Below, in pieces: positions 7,574 through 16,118 of a stretch of DNA of 31,525 nt (position 1 is its first letter; every line of letters begins with the position of its first letter). The DNA is from an uncultured Eubacteriales bacterium. GTDB taxonomy: Bacteria > Bacillota > Clostridia > Oscillospirales > QAKW01. Below the pieces are notes generated by a model that was not told the DNA's origin, did no database searches, and was given only the letters and a program-made list of their open reading frames with translations. The stretch spans positions 1 through 31,525 of the forward strand of contig CABULU010000020.1 in the NCBI GenBank assembly GCA_902492505.1. The letters are read 5' to 3'. The position numbers and the translations under genes were made by a program.

Positions 7574-8327
7574 CGATGTTGTTGCCGTCGTAAACGGTAT
7601 TGCGCCGTTTTCAGGGGCCTGCGCGTGGGATAACTGCGGGCTGATGTGCGGTGATAAAAATGATAGTGTAAGCCATGTGCTTGTGACGCTTGATGCGGAT
7701 ATGTACGCGCTGAAGCTTGCTTTAAAATACGGATGTACTCTTGTTATAAGCCATCATCCTTTGGTGTTTGACCCGCTGCGCGCGGTGACGGCGGATGCGC
7801 CTATTTACCATTTTATAAAAAACGGCATTGCTGTTATTTCCGCGCACACCTGCCTTGACGCGGCTGACGGCGGAATAAATGACCTGCTGACTGAGCTTGC
7901 CGCAATTTGTAATCCTCAGCCGCTTTTTATTGACGGCTGTGCGCTTGGCAGATACGGAGAGCTTGAGGATGGAACGGAATTCACAAACGACCCGATTAAG
8001 TATATCGACTTTTTGAAAGCACGTATCGGCTCCAAACGTGCGGACTTTATAATAAAGCGGCCGATAAGGCGCGCTGCGGTAGTCAGCGGATCGGGCGGCA
8101 GTGCGCTTACGCTGCTGAACGAGTACGGAATTGACACGCTTATTACCGGCGAGGGCAAGCATGAACATTTTGTATTTGCGGACAATAACGGACTTAACCT
8201 TATCGCATTGGGACATTTCGAAACTGAAAACATAATCGTAAAGCCGTTTGCCCGCCGCCTTGAGACGCTGCTGACCGGCGTGAGGATTTTTACGTCGGAC
8301 AGAACAGAGCTGATCCGGCGTCGATAA
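7563..8327 (+). CDS. Nif3-like dinuclear metal centre protein (YqfO/NIF3 family)
   Basis: Conserved protein of uncertain role, often annotated as GTP cyclohydrolase I type 2-like. Typical features: AWDNCGLMCGD (21-31), VISHHPLVF (61-69) with metal ligands H64/H65, SAHTCLDAADGGIN (93-106) with H95 and D99, and C-terminal ALGHFETEN supplying the distal His and Glu. At 254 residues it is the short form, without the PII-like insert seen in longer relatives such as B. subtilis YqfO. GGAGAG upstream supports the ATG, which overlaps trmK. Confidence 0.9.
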   Translation: MKIDDVVAVVNGIAPFSGACAWDNCGLMCGDKNDSVSHVLVTLDADMYALKLALKYGCTLVISHHPLVFDPLRAVTADAPIYHFIKNGIAVISAHTCLDAADGGINDLLTELAAICNPQPLFIDGCALGRYGELEDGTEFTNDPIKYIDFLKARIGSKRADFIIKRPIRRAAVVSGSGGSALTLLNEYGIDTLITGEGKHEHFVFADNNGLNLIALGHFETENIIVKPFARRLETLLTGVRIFTSDRTELIRRR

Positions 8328-8359
8328 AAATAATAAGTAATAAATAACGGAGAATATAT

Positions 8360-10096
8360 ATGTCGCTTGACGCGTGTTTTTTATCCTTTCTTACAAGACA
8401 ACTGAACAGCGAGCTTTGCGGTATGCGCACGGAAAAGGTATTTATGCCGTCAAAGGATGAAAGTGTTTTTGTTTTGCGTGGCGGGCATCATGGCGGAAAA
8501 CGCAAGCTATTGATTAATGCCTCAACAAATGCGCCGCGCGTGTCGCTGACGGACGCCGAAACTGAAAATCCTGCAGTGCCCCCGACTTTTTGCATGGTGC
8601 TGAGAAAGCATTTTATCGGCGGGCGGCTCTGCCGCGTATATATGCCGCAGTTTGAGCGGTGCGTTGTATTTGAGTTTGAGTGTAAAAACGATTTTTTTGA
8701 GCCTGTTGTTAAAAGTATAGCAGTAGAGCTTATGGGTCGTTCGGCAAATATGATAATTATTGAGGGCGACGTTTACGGCGGCAAAATCATTGACGCTGTG
8801 CGCCGCGCCGATCTGTCGGGAGGAAGGACGGTTTTACCGTCGGCGCGATTTGAGCCGGCGCCGGCTCAAGAGGGGAAAATTCCGTTTTCTCAACTGAGGT
8901 CGGCAGATGCTCTGCTGTCAAATCCCGAGCTTACTCTCGAACGGTCAATAATGCATAATTTAAGCGGGATATCCCCGCTTAATGCAAGAGAAATTGCATA
9001 TCTTTCAACGGGCGTCAGCGAACGGCGCTGCGGTGAGCTGTCCATGGGCGATATATCACGCATGGAGAAGCTTATTTCCAAAATACAAAACGATATAATC
9101 AGCGGAAGCTGTCAGCCGACCGTTATCCGCAGGAAGGATAACGGGGCGCTTGTGGACTTTTCGTTTATGCCTATTCGGCAGTACGGCGAGTATTGTACAA
9201 CAGAGCAGACGGCAACGCCGTCGGACGCCGTTGAAGAATTCTTTGCGGCTGCCGCTAAAAAAATGCGGTTTGAGCAGAAAACGCGTGATTTGTCCCAGCT
9301 TCTTACAAGGCTCAGCTCTCGCATTTCACGGACAATGGCTGTGCGGCAAAAGGAGCTGCGTGCGGCAGACAAGGCTGAACAGTACCGTATTTACGGCGAG
9401 CTTATAAACGCTAATTTATACCGATTGAAAAATGGTATGACCGAATTTGAGGCTGAAAATTATTACGATGACTGTAAAATAATCAAAATACCGTTGCGCG
9501 CTCAGTTATCCCCCGCGGCTAATGCGCAGGCATATTTTAAAAAATACAATAAAGCGAAAAACTCGGCTGTTATTCTTGAAAAGCTGATAGAAAAGGACCG
9601 CGCCGAGCTTTTATATCTCGAAAGCGTGTTTTTGTCTCTCTGCGACAGTGAAAGCCTTGCGGATGCCGAGCAGATACGCGATGAACTCGTGCGCGGAGGA
9701 TATTTAAAACGCATGTCAAAGGCACGCACCGTTGAAAAGCCGTCCGTACCGCGCGAGCTTAAGTACGGCGGATTTACGATACTTGTCGGCAGAAACAATA
9801 TTCAAAATGACCTTGTGACCGTCAAGCTTTCGCGCAGGGACGATATATGGCTGCATACCAAGTCAATTCATTCTTCTCACGTGCTTATCAGGTGCATGGG
9901 CGCTGTCCCGCCCGATGATGTAATAGAGTATGCGGCTCGAGTATGCGCTTTTTACAGTAAGGGTAAAAATGATAAAAAGGTTGAGGTAGACTACTGTCCG
10001 GTACAAAATGTCAGAAAGCCGTCGGGTGCAAAGCCCGGCATGGTTGTGTATGATGGTTACCGCACAGTTGTGGTCGAGCCTTTGGAGGTGAAATAA
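8360..10096 (+). CDS. rqcH: RqcH, ribosome-associated quality control NFACT protein
   Basis: Bacterial Rqc2/NEMF homologue that binds stalled 50S-peptidyl-tRNA complexes and adds C-terminal alanine tails; older annotations call it fibronectin-binding protein. Of its 578 residues, the N-terminal NFACT domain includes KLLINASTNAPRVSLT (49-64), CMVLRKHFIGGRL (78-90) and ELMGRSANMIII. A helical, charged middle region (about 295-430) forms the coiled coil. The C-terminal NFACT-R domain reads DDIWLHTKSIHSSHVLIR...VEVDYCPVQNVRKPSGAKPGMV. The DR dipeptide needed for tailing in B. subtilis RqcH (D97/R98) appears here as E99-R100 in QFERCVVFEF. CGGAGAA precedes the ATG. The stop is immediately followed by the coaX ATG. 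Confidence 0.93.
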   Translation: MSLDACFLSFLTRQLNSELCGMRTEKVFMPSKDESVFVLRGGHHGGKRKLLINASTNAPRVSLTDAETENPAVPPTFCMVLRKHFIGGRLCRVYMPQFERCVVFEFECKNDFFEPVVKSIAVELMGRSANMIIIEGDVYGGKIIDAVRRADLSGGRTVLPSARFEPAPAQEGKIPFSQLRSADALLSNPELTLERSIMHNLSGISPLNAREIAYLSTGVSERRCGELSMGDISRMEKLISKIQNDIISGSCQPTVIRRKDNGALVDFSFMPIRQYGEYCTTEQTATPSDAVEEFFAAAAKKMRFEQKTRDLSQLLTRLSSRISRTMAVRQKELRAADKAEQYRIYGELINANLYRLKNGMTEFEAENYYDDCKIIKIPLRAQLSPAANAQAYFKKYNKAKNSAVILEKLIEKDRAELLYLESVFLSLCDSESLADAEQIRDELVRGGYLKRMSKARTVEKPSVPRELKYGGFTILVGRNNIQNDLVTVKLSRRDDIWLHTKSIHSSHVLIRCMGAVPPDDVIEYAARVCAFYSKGKNDKKVEVDYCPVQNVRKPSGAKPGMVVYDGYRTVVVEPLEVK

Positions 10097-10861
10097 ATGG
10101 TTTTAACGGTAGACATAGGAAACAGTAATATTGTGCTGGGTGTATTTGAAGGCGATATTCTCAAGCTGACCCTGAGGATAAAGACGGACGCTACGCGCAC
10201 ACGCGACGAGTATGCAATAAATTTGAACAGCATGCTCAAGATAAATAATATAAATGTGTCCGATATCGACGGAGCTATTATATCGTCCGTCGTTCCAAAT
10301 CTTTCGGTGCCGTTTGCCGGTGCTGTCGAAATGCTTATCGGTAAGCCGCCGTTTATAGTAGGTCCCGGTGTTAAGACCGGGCTTGATATCAGGATTGACA
10401 ATCCTTCGCAGCTGGGCTGCGACATGGTGGTTGACGCGGTGTCGGCTATCCACAGCTACGGCACGCCTGCCATTGTTATCGATATGGGTACGGCGACGAC
10501 ATTTTCCGCTATCGGTAAAAAGGGCGAGTATCTGGGCGCGGCGATAACGCCTGGCGTTCGGATTTCAATGAATGCGCTGGCTCAGAATGCGGCGCAGATT
10601 TCTCAGATAAATATTGACAGACCCAAGCACGCCATAGGCACTAATACTACCGATTCGCTGAAGAGCGGCATTGTTTTGGGCTATGCATCGATGCTTGACG
10701 GTATAATCGAGAGATTTGAAAAGGAAATCGGCGCGCCATGTAATGTCATTGCAACGGGCGGACTTTCTTCACTGATTATCCCTCACTGCAAGAGAAAAAT
10801 TATTCACGATAAGGATTTATTGATTAAAGGACTTTTACTGATATATAATAAAAACATATGA
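10097..10861 (+). CDS. coaX: Type III pantothenate kinase
   Basis: Phosphorylates pantothenate, the first step of coenzyme A synthesis. The 254-residue protein has the ASKHA-fold motifs of CoaX: TVDIGNSNIVLGVF (4-17), TRTRDEY (34-39 region), ISSVVPNL (62-69), GPGVKTGL (89-96), LGCDMVVDAVSA (106-117) with D109 as the expected catalytic base, DMGTATTF (129-136), and ITPGV. The usual GADR reads GCDM, a variation I believe occurs in other clostridial homologues. GGAGGTG at 10084-10090 supports the ATG directly after the rqcH stop. The last 4 nt overlap the next gene (ATGA). Confidence 0.94.
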   Translation: MVLTVDIGNSNIVLGVFEGDILKLTLRIKTDATRTRDEYAINLNSMLKINNINVSDIDGAIISSVVPNLSVPFAGAVEMLIGKPPFIVGPGVKTGLDIRIDNPSQLGCDMVVDAVSAIHSYGTPAIVIDMGTATTFSAIGKKGEYLGAAITPGVRISMNALAQNAAQISQINIDRPKHAIGTNTTDSLKSGIVLGYASMLDGIIERFEKEIGAPCNVIATGGLSSLIIPHCKRKIIHDKDLLIKGLLLIYNKNI

Positions 10862-11709
10862 AAAAAGATTTGATTGTAATAGGAGCCGGTCCCTGCGGAG
10901 CGACAGCCGCGATATATGCAAAGCGCGCAGGGCTGGATGTGTTGGTGATAGACAGCGGTGCAAGCGCGCTTTTAAAGGCTGATAAAATTGAAAATTATTA
11001 TGGTTTTGAGTCGGTGTCGGGCAAGGAGCTTTTTGAAAAAGGCCTTATGCAGCTTAGGCGCCTTAAAGTAGAGACGGTTTTCCGTCAGGCTCTGTCTGCC
11101 GTATACGGCGACGGCTTTGTCATAAAGACGTACGGCAAAGAGTACGAGAGTACGGCGCTGCTTATTGCCAGCGGCGCCAAAAGGACAAAACCGCCTGCGC
11201 AGGAGTTTGAAAGCTACCTTGGCCGCGGAGCCAGCTACTGTGCCGTGTGTGACGGATTTTTCTTCAGAGGAAAGGACGTCGGCGTTATCGGCGCGGGTGA
11301 GTACGCGCTTTCCGAGGCGCGCGAGCTTGCGCGCATGTGCAAAAGCGTATGTATTCTGACTGACGGTGCCAAACCGGAGGCGGATTTTTCCGAGTTTTCC
11401 GTTAATACCGGAAAAATTACCGGGATTGAGGGCAAAGACAGTATAGAAGCTGTTATTTTGGATGATAAAAAAATTAAGCTCAGCGGACTTTTTGCCGCTG
11501 TGGGTGTTGCGGGTGCTGCTGATTTTGCACGTCGTATCGGCGCGCAGGTAAAGGGCGCGGATATTGTTGTCAATGATAAATTTGAAACCAATGTGCCGGG
11601 GCTTTATGCCGCAGGCGACTGTATCTTCGGAATAAAGCAGATAGGAACGGCCGTCGGCGCAGGTGTGGGCGCTGCCATGCAGATAATAAAATTTATAAGG
11701 AGCAGGTAA
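10858..11709 (+). CDS. Thioredoxin reductase-like flavoprotein lacking the NADPH HRRxxxR motif
   Basis: FAD-dependent disulfide reductase of the TrxB family, 283 residues. Seen: FAD-binding GAGPCGATAA (9-18), active-site CAVC (128-131) followed by DGFFF, a second Rossmann glycine motif GAGEYA (145-150), and the C-terminal FAD motif GLYAAGDC. Missing: the HRRxxxR segment that binds the NADPH 2'-phosphate; the corresponding stretch is ILTDGAKPEAD (166-176). The protein is also about 30 residues shorter than typical TrxB. This resembles clostridial ferredoxin-dependent (FFTR-type) or donor-unknown enzymes rather than NADPH-TrxR; the donor is inferred, not shown. No thioredoxin gene is adjacent. 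It overlaps coaX by 4 nt. Confidence 0.8.
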   Translation: MKKDLIVIGAGPCGATAAIYAKRAGLDVLVIDSGASALLKADKIENYYGFESVSGKELFEKGLMQLRRLKVETVFRQALSAVYGDGFVIKTYGKEYESTALLIASGAKRTKPPAQEFESYLGRGASYCAVCDGFFFRGKDVGVIGAGEYALSEARELARMCKSVCILTDGAKPEADFSEFSVNTGKITGIEGKDSIEAVILDDKKIKLSGLFAAVGVAGAADFARRIGAQVKGADIVVNDKFETNVPGLYAAGDCIFGIKQIGTAVGAGVGAAMQIIKFIRSR

Positions 11710-11745
11710 AAATGAAAAACAAAGCGGAAAAGCCGGTATTTTGAT

Positions 11746-12669
11746 ATGAGCGGATTTACTGAGTTTTTTGCGTGCATGCGCCTTAGCGGCGACAAGTGGG
11801 GCGATATGCGCATTTTGCCGCTTGGAGAGGCGGTGCAAACGCCGCAGAGCAGCGGCGCATTTTTCGGACTCGGTGTGTCGCAGACGGTGTGCATTGTTGC
11901 CGATGCGCAGAAAAGCGCGGTTTTGTTTTGTGCAAAGCAGGCGATAACAAGGCTGAATATCGAGGCGGGCGAGAGACTTTTGCCGATGGTTGACGAGGGA
12001 ATGGTGCTCGAGGCACTTTTAAGGCTTGTGGATAATGAGCGTCATCTTCTTTATGACGGAGGCAGATTTTTTGCGCGTATAAAACTTAGCTGCGATGATT
12101 TAGTCTTTCGTCCGTATCCTGTAGAAAATGCCGTTGTTACTATAACCCTGTGGCATGAAAAGTCTGATGTTAAGCTTTGTGACAGACGGATATTTGCCGA
12201 TGAGGATTCAAGCCGTTTCGGGCGGGCACTCATCTGTGAGCTTGCACGGCAGAAAGGTTATGACGGCGCGCTTTTAATGGACGGTGTATATAAGCGCTAC
12301 ATACTCGGGCTGGCTGACGCGGATATCTTCTTTCGTATTGACGACAGAGTGGTGTCTCCGGCTTTCGGCGGTGCTCCGAGGAGTATTATGCACGGTTGTG
12401 CCGTTGAACTGATGCGCGACTGGGGTATTGAGGTTGATGAAAAAAGGCTGTCAGCTGACGAGCTTGTGCAAATGCACCTTGCGGGGAGGTTGTCCGAATC
12501 ATTTTCAGTGGATACGTACAATATTGTGTCGCGTATTGTCTGCATAGATGGGCTGGACAGCGAGCTGATGCTGCCCGGCGGCAAGCTTTCAAAAAAGCTT
12601 TTTGATGCGATGGTAAATATAGGCGCGGGCATTTATCCTGCACCGAACGGATGGATACAGCGGGTATGA
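11746..12669 (+). CDS. Degenerate aminotransferase class IV-like (PLP fold type IV) protein
   Basis: 307 residues from the ATG at 11746. Weak but ordered similarity to branched-chain aminotransferases: ITRLNIEAGERLLPMVDEG with the helix after it (N-domain), VYKRYILGLADADIFFRIDD, VVSPAFGGAPRSIMHGCAVELMRDWGIEVDEKRL (the TP.L.G..R..I..L....G...E segment), and GRLSESFSVDTYNIVSRIVCIDG (the E.F.TGTA..V.P segment). The K.GGNY segment with the PLP lysine aligns to ADEDSSRFGRAL, so the lysine appears lost, and the phosphate-binding TGTA reads VDTYN. If homologous, it is unlikely to be an active transaminase. The start is uncertain: a well-placed AGGAG (11698-11702) serves an ATG at 11712 that reads MKNKAEKPVF and then stops at 11742, one base out of frame with this ORF. 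It overlaps the next gene. Confidence 0.5.
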   Translation: MSGFTEFFACMRLSGDKWGDMRILPLGEAVQTPQSSGAFFGLGVSQTVCIVADAQKSAVLFCAKQAITRLNIEAGERLLPMVDEGMVLEALLRLVDNERHLLYDGGRFFARIKLSCDDLVFRPYPVENAVVTITLWHEKSDVKLCDRRIFADEDSSRFGRALICELARQKGYDGALLMDGVYKRYILGLADADIFFRIDDRVVSPAFGGAPRSIMHGCAVELMRDWGIEVDEKRLSADELVQMHLAGRLSESFSVDTYNIVSRIVCIDGLDSELMLPGGKLSKKLFDAMVNIGAGIYPAPNGWIQRV

Positions 12670-13577
12670 TACGTAAGCTAATGTATGAGATAGACGACGA
12701 GTTTGCAGGGCGGCAGGTGCTTTCGTTTTTAAAAGCACGGGGTTTTTCATCCCGTATGATAAAGGAACTCAAGAAAAATCCGCACGGAATAATGATAGGA
12801 AATAAAAAATCCACTGTCTTAAAGCAGCTGCGGTGCGGGGACAGGCTCACCGTTTATATAAGGGAGCCTGTTCTTGAGCGTGTAGCGCCGGCAGAACTGC
12901 CGCTTGATATTTTATACGAGGACAGGGACGTTGTTATTTGCAATAAGCCGCCGTTTATGGCTACTCATCCGTCGCAGAATAACTTTGATAATACGCTTGC
13001 AAACGCGCTGACGTTTCATTTTCTGCAAAACGGAGAGGACTGCGCGGTGCGGCCTGTCAACCGGCTTGACAAAAATACAAGCGGACTTATTCTTGTTGCA
13101 AAAAACGCGCACGCATCGGGGGTTTTGTCCTCCGATCTGCGAAAAAAGCGGATTAAGCGTCAATATCTTGCGTTTGTAGAGGGCTGCCCAAAGGCGACGT
13201 GTGATTTTGGCGTTGTAGATGCGCCGATTGCACGAGAAAACGGATCCGTTATCAAACGGTGCGTTGACTTTGTAAACGGTGTGCCGGCGGTTACACACTT
13301 TGAAATTGTACGGAGCGGTGAATACTCGCTTTTACGTTTGTGGCTGGAGACCGGGCGCACGCATCAGATACGGGTGCATATGTCCTATATCGGCTGCCCC
13401 GTGGCGGGCGATTTCCTCTACGGGCACGAATTTTCGGGCGGGATGAAGCGCCACGCGCTTCATTCACAAAGCCTTGATTTTATTCATCCGATAAGCGGTG
13501 AGCATCTGCATTTTGAGGTGGATATGCCGCAGGATATGAGAAATCTTTTTGAAAAGCAATGGGGAGAATGTAAATGA
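12666..13577 (+). CDS. RluA-family 23S rRNA/tRNA pseudouridine synthase
   Basis: Isomerises specific uridines in rRNA or tRNA. An N-terminal S4-like RNA-binding domain (EFAGRQVLSFLKARGFSSRMIKELKK) is followed by the catalytic domain: LPLDILYEDRDVVICNKP, then RPVNRLDKNTSGLILVAKN with the catalytic Asp in NRLD, RQYLAFVEG, and LETGRTHQIRVHMSYIGCPVAGDFLYG. About 303 residues from the ATG at 12666, which overlaps the preceding stop as ATGA; an alternative ATG at 12651 adds five residues. The target uridine cannot be assigned from sequence alone; RluD-type proteins are the usual RluA members here. The 3' end overlaps polA by 4 nt. Confidence 0.88.
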   Translation: MIRKLMYEIDDEFAGRQVLSFLKARGFSSRMIKELKKNPHGIMIGNKKSTVLKQLRCGDRLTVYIREPVLERVAPAELPLDILYEDRDVVICNKPPFMATHPSQNNFDNTLANALTFHFLQNGEDCAVRPVNRLDKNTSGLILVAKNAHASGVLSSDLRKKRIKRQYLAFVEGCPKATCDFGVVDAPIARENGSVIKRCVDFVNGVPAVTHFEIVRSGEYSLLRLWLETGRTHQIRVHMSYIGCPVAGDFLYGHEFSGGMKRHALHSQSLDFIHPISGEHLHFEVDMPQDMRNLFEKQWGECK

Positions 13578-16090
13578 AGTTGCTTGTGTTTGACGGCAAT
13601 TCAATAATTAACCGCGCGTTTTACGCGATAAAAAACCTTACTACAAAAGACGGAATGCCGACAAACGCGGTATTTGGATTTTTGAAGCTGTATTTTAAAT
13701 ATTTCGAGATGGCCAAACCCGATATGGTTGCGGTTGCGTTTGATGTGCGTGCAAAAACCTTTAGGCATATGATGTATCCGGAATATAAGGCTCAGCGGCA
13801 CGGAATGCCTGATGAGCTTGCCGTGCAGCTTGACCCGCTTAAAGAGATACTTTGCGCTATGAACGTCAAGATGTTTGCGTGTGAGGGGTTTGAGGCTGAT
13901 GATATTATCGGCACGCTTTCGGCTTACTGTGAGAAGCACGGATATGAATGTGATATTGTGTCGGGTGACCGCGACGATTTTCAGCTGATCAGCGATAAAA
14001 CTCGGGTTATAATGCCGGTTAACCGTGGCGGAATGTCGGAGGTGGAAATTTACGGCGTTGATGAAATCGAAAAAAAATACGGTATACACCCCCGTGAAGT
14101 CGTAGACCTTAAAGCAATTATGGGCGACAGCTCCGACAATATCCGCGGTGTGTCGGGAATAGGTGAAAAGGGTGCCCTGGAGCTTATACGTGAGTTTCAC
14201 AGTCTGAAAGATGTTTATGAAAATATCGAAAGCGATAAGATTAAGCCGGCAGCTCGCAAAAAGCTGAACGCCGACCGTGAAAGCGCGTTTTTGTCTAAGG
14301 AGCTTGCGACGATAAAGCGGGACGTTCCGATTGAAATTTCAGACGATGAAATGCAGGTGTGCGGCTTTGACGCCGAGCGGCTCCTGCCGCTGCTGAAAAA
14401 GTACGAGCTGACAAGCATTATGAACAAGCTTGAGCTTGAACAGCCGCAGGAGCAAACATTTCAAGCAGAATCTATCGGAGTTTTGAAGGCTGAGTCATGT
14501 ACAGACTATTTTAAAGAGCGCGGACTTTATTTTTTGCTTGACGACGGCAAAATGTATGCTGATACGGAAAACGGTCCGGCGGAAATTTCCGGCTATGCCC
14601 CGCTTTTGACAGATGACACGATTAAAAAATTCACTTTTAAGCCGAAGGGAATTTACAGAGAAATCTTGAAGTCGCAGCCGGATGTTTTGCCGTTTTACGA
14701 TATAGAGGTTGCGCAGTATGTGATTGACCCGTCCACGAGCGAATATACCCTTCAGGATATTTTCAGCAGGTATATCGGTATGCGCGCAGATGATAACGGA
14801 CTGTGCGTAACCTTTGTTTCGCGTATGCGTGATATCGTTTCGGCGCAGCTTGAAATAACGCAGAGTCACGGGCAGCAGGAGCTGCTTTATAATATCGAGT
14901 TCCCGCTGACAGTTGTGCTTGCAGATATGGAAAACTGCGGCTTTTATGTTGACAGGGCGGCGCTGGAACGGTACTCAATGCGGCTTGCCGGTCAGATAGA
15001 CAGTCTTGAAAAGCGGATTTATTTTCTTGCCGGCGAGCATTTTAATATCAATTCACCCAAACAGCTTGGAGTTATTCTTTTTGAAAAGCTAAAGCTTCCG
15101 CACGGTAAAAAAACCAAGTCCGGCTATTCGACAAATGCCGAAATTCTCCAAAAGCTGTCGGGTAAGCATGAGATTGTTGACGAGATACTGGAGTACCGAA
15201 AATATGTTAAACTTAAAAGCACCTATTGCGAGGGGCTTTTAAAGCTTATCGGTCAGGACGGTAAAATACACACAAGCTTTAATCAAACGGTGACCCAGAC
15301 GGGGCGTATATCTTCAACAGAGCCGAATTTGCAGAATATCCCGGTTCGTACAGAACTGGGACGTGAGCTGCGAGCTATGTTTGCAGCGGACGATGACTGC
15401 GTGCTGGTGGACGCCGACTATTCTCAGATTGAGCTTCGGGTTTTGGCCCACATGGCAAATGATGAAAAAATGCTGGACGCCTTTGCCCGTGAGGAGGATA
15501 TTCATACTGTGACCGCCTCCAGCGTGTTTAACGTCCCTACGGATTTTGTTACGCCTGAAATGAGACGCATGGCAAAGGCGGTCAATTTCGGCATAGTTTA
15601 CGGAATCTCCGACTTTTCGCTTGCACAGGATATAAAGACTACGCGTACACAGGCACGACAGTATATAGACAGCTATCTTAATCTGTACAGCGGAGTGCGG
15701 ACATATATGAAGAATGTCGTAAGCTCGGCTCATAAAAACGGGTATGTCAAAACGCTGTTTGAGAGACGCAGATACCTGCCTGAGCTTGAATCAAAAAATT
15801 TTAATATCCGTTCGTTCGGCGAGCGGGCGGCGATGAACGCGCCGATACAGGGCACCGCGGCGGATATTATAAAAATTGCAATGGTGAACACACGCCGGGC
15901 GCTGCTTGACGGCGGCTTTCGTGCAAAGCTTATATTACAGGTGCATGACGAACTGATTATTGAGGCGCCCGAGGAGGAAAAGGACGGAGTATGCGCACTT
16001 TTGTCGCGTGAAATGGAAAACGCGGCAAAACTTAACGTGCGTCTTCGTGCAGACGTACAGTGGGGCAGAACCTGGTACGAGTGTAAGTAG
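13574..16090 (+). CDS. polA: DNA polymerase I
   Basis: Removes RNA primers and fills gaps in lagging-strand synthesis and excision repair. 838 residues. The 5' nuclease domain (about 1-285) has FDGNSIINRAFYAI, FEADDIIGTL, VSGDRDDFQLIS and MGDSSDNIRGVSGIGEKGA. The middle region (about 300-470) is a 3'-5' exonuclease-like domain without the DxE metal motif (PFYDIEVAQYVIDP), so proofreading is probably absent. The polymerase domain carries motif A DADYSQIELRVLAHM (from residue 613), motif B RRMAKAVNFGIVYGIS and motif C LQVHDELIIE (788-797). It overlaps the RluA-type gene by 4 nt. The antisense ORFs within it are shadows. Confidence 0.97.
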   Translation: MKLLVFDGNSIINRAFYAIKNLTTKDGMPTNAVFGFLKLYFKYFEMAKPDMVAVAFDVRAKTFRHMMYPEYKAQRHGMPDELAVQLDPLKEILCAMNVKMFACEGFEADDIIGTLSAYCEKHGYECDIVSGDRDDFQLISDKTRVIMPVNRGGMSEVEIYGVDEIEKKYGIHPREVVDLKAIMGDSSDNIRGVSGIGEKGALELIREFHSLKDVYENIESDKIKPAARKKLNADRESAFLSKELATIKRDVPIEISDDEMQVCGFDAERLLPLLKKYELTSIMNKLELEQPQEQTFQAESIGVLKAESCTDYFKERGLYFLLDDGKMYADTENGPAEISGYAPLLTDDTIKKFTFKPKGIYREILKSQPDVLPFYDIEVAQYVIDPSTSEYTLQDIFSRYIGMRADDNGLCVTFVSRMRDIVSAQLEITQSHGQQELLYNIEFPLTVVLADMENCGFYVDRAALERYSMRLAGQIDSLEKRIYFLAGEHFNINSPKQLGVILFEKLKLPHGKKTKSGYSTNAEILQKLSGKHEIVDEILEYRKYVKLKSTYCEGLLKLIGQDGKIHTSFNQTVTQTGRISSTEPNLQNIPVRTELGRELRAMFAADDDCVLVDADYSQIELRVLAHMANDEKMLDAFAREEDIHTVTASSVFNVPTDFVTPEMRRMAKAVNFGIVYGISDFSLAQDIKTTRTQARQYIDSYLNLYSGVRTYMKNVVSSAHKNGYVKTLFERRRYLPELESKNFNIRSFGERAAMNAPIQGTAADIIKIAMVNTRRALLDGGFRAKLILQVHDELIIEAPEEEKDGVCALLSREMENAAKLNVRLRADVQWGRTWYECK

Positions 16091-16118
16091 TGCTGTTTTT
16101 AAAAGTATGGGGAAATCC

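Noticed and set aside
10858..11709. Standard NADPH thioredoxin reductase (trxB)
   Set aside because: The HRRxxxR motif is missing and the protein is short, so the gene symbol was withheld.
10972..11838. 288-codon minus-strand ORF
   Set aside because: It lies antisense to the clear TrxR-like gene, has no recognisable domain and no ribosome site; a shadow of biased codon use.
11746..12669. Functional branched-chain aminotransferase (ilvE)
   Set aside because: The PLP lysine and the TGTA phosphate motif are not found, so an active-enzyme name would mislead.
15960..16106. Upstream extension of the RimJ/RimL-like acetyltransferase into polA
   Set aside because: The added residues are basic and non-family, and would overlap polA by 131 bp; the family start ILETDRLILR fits the GTG at 16119.
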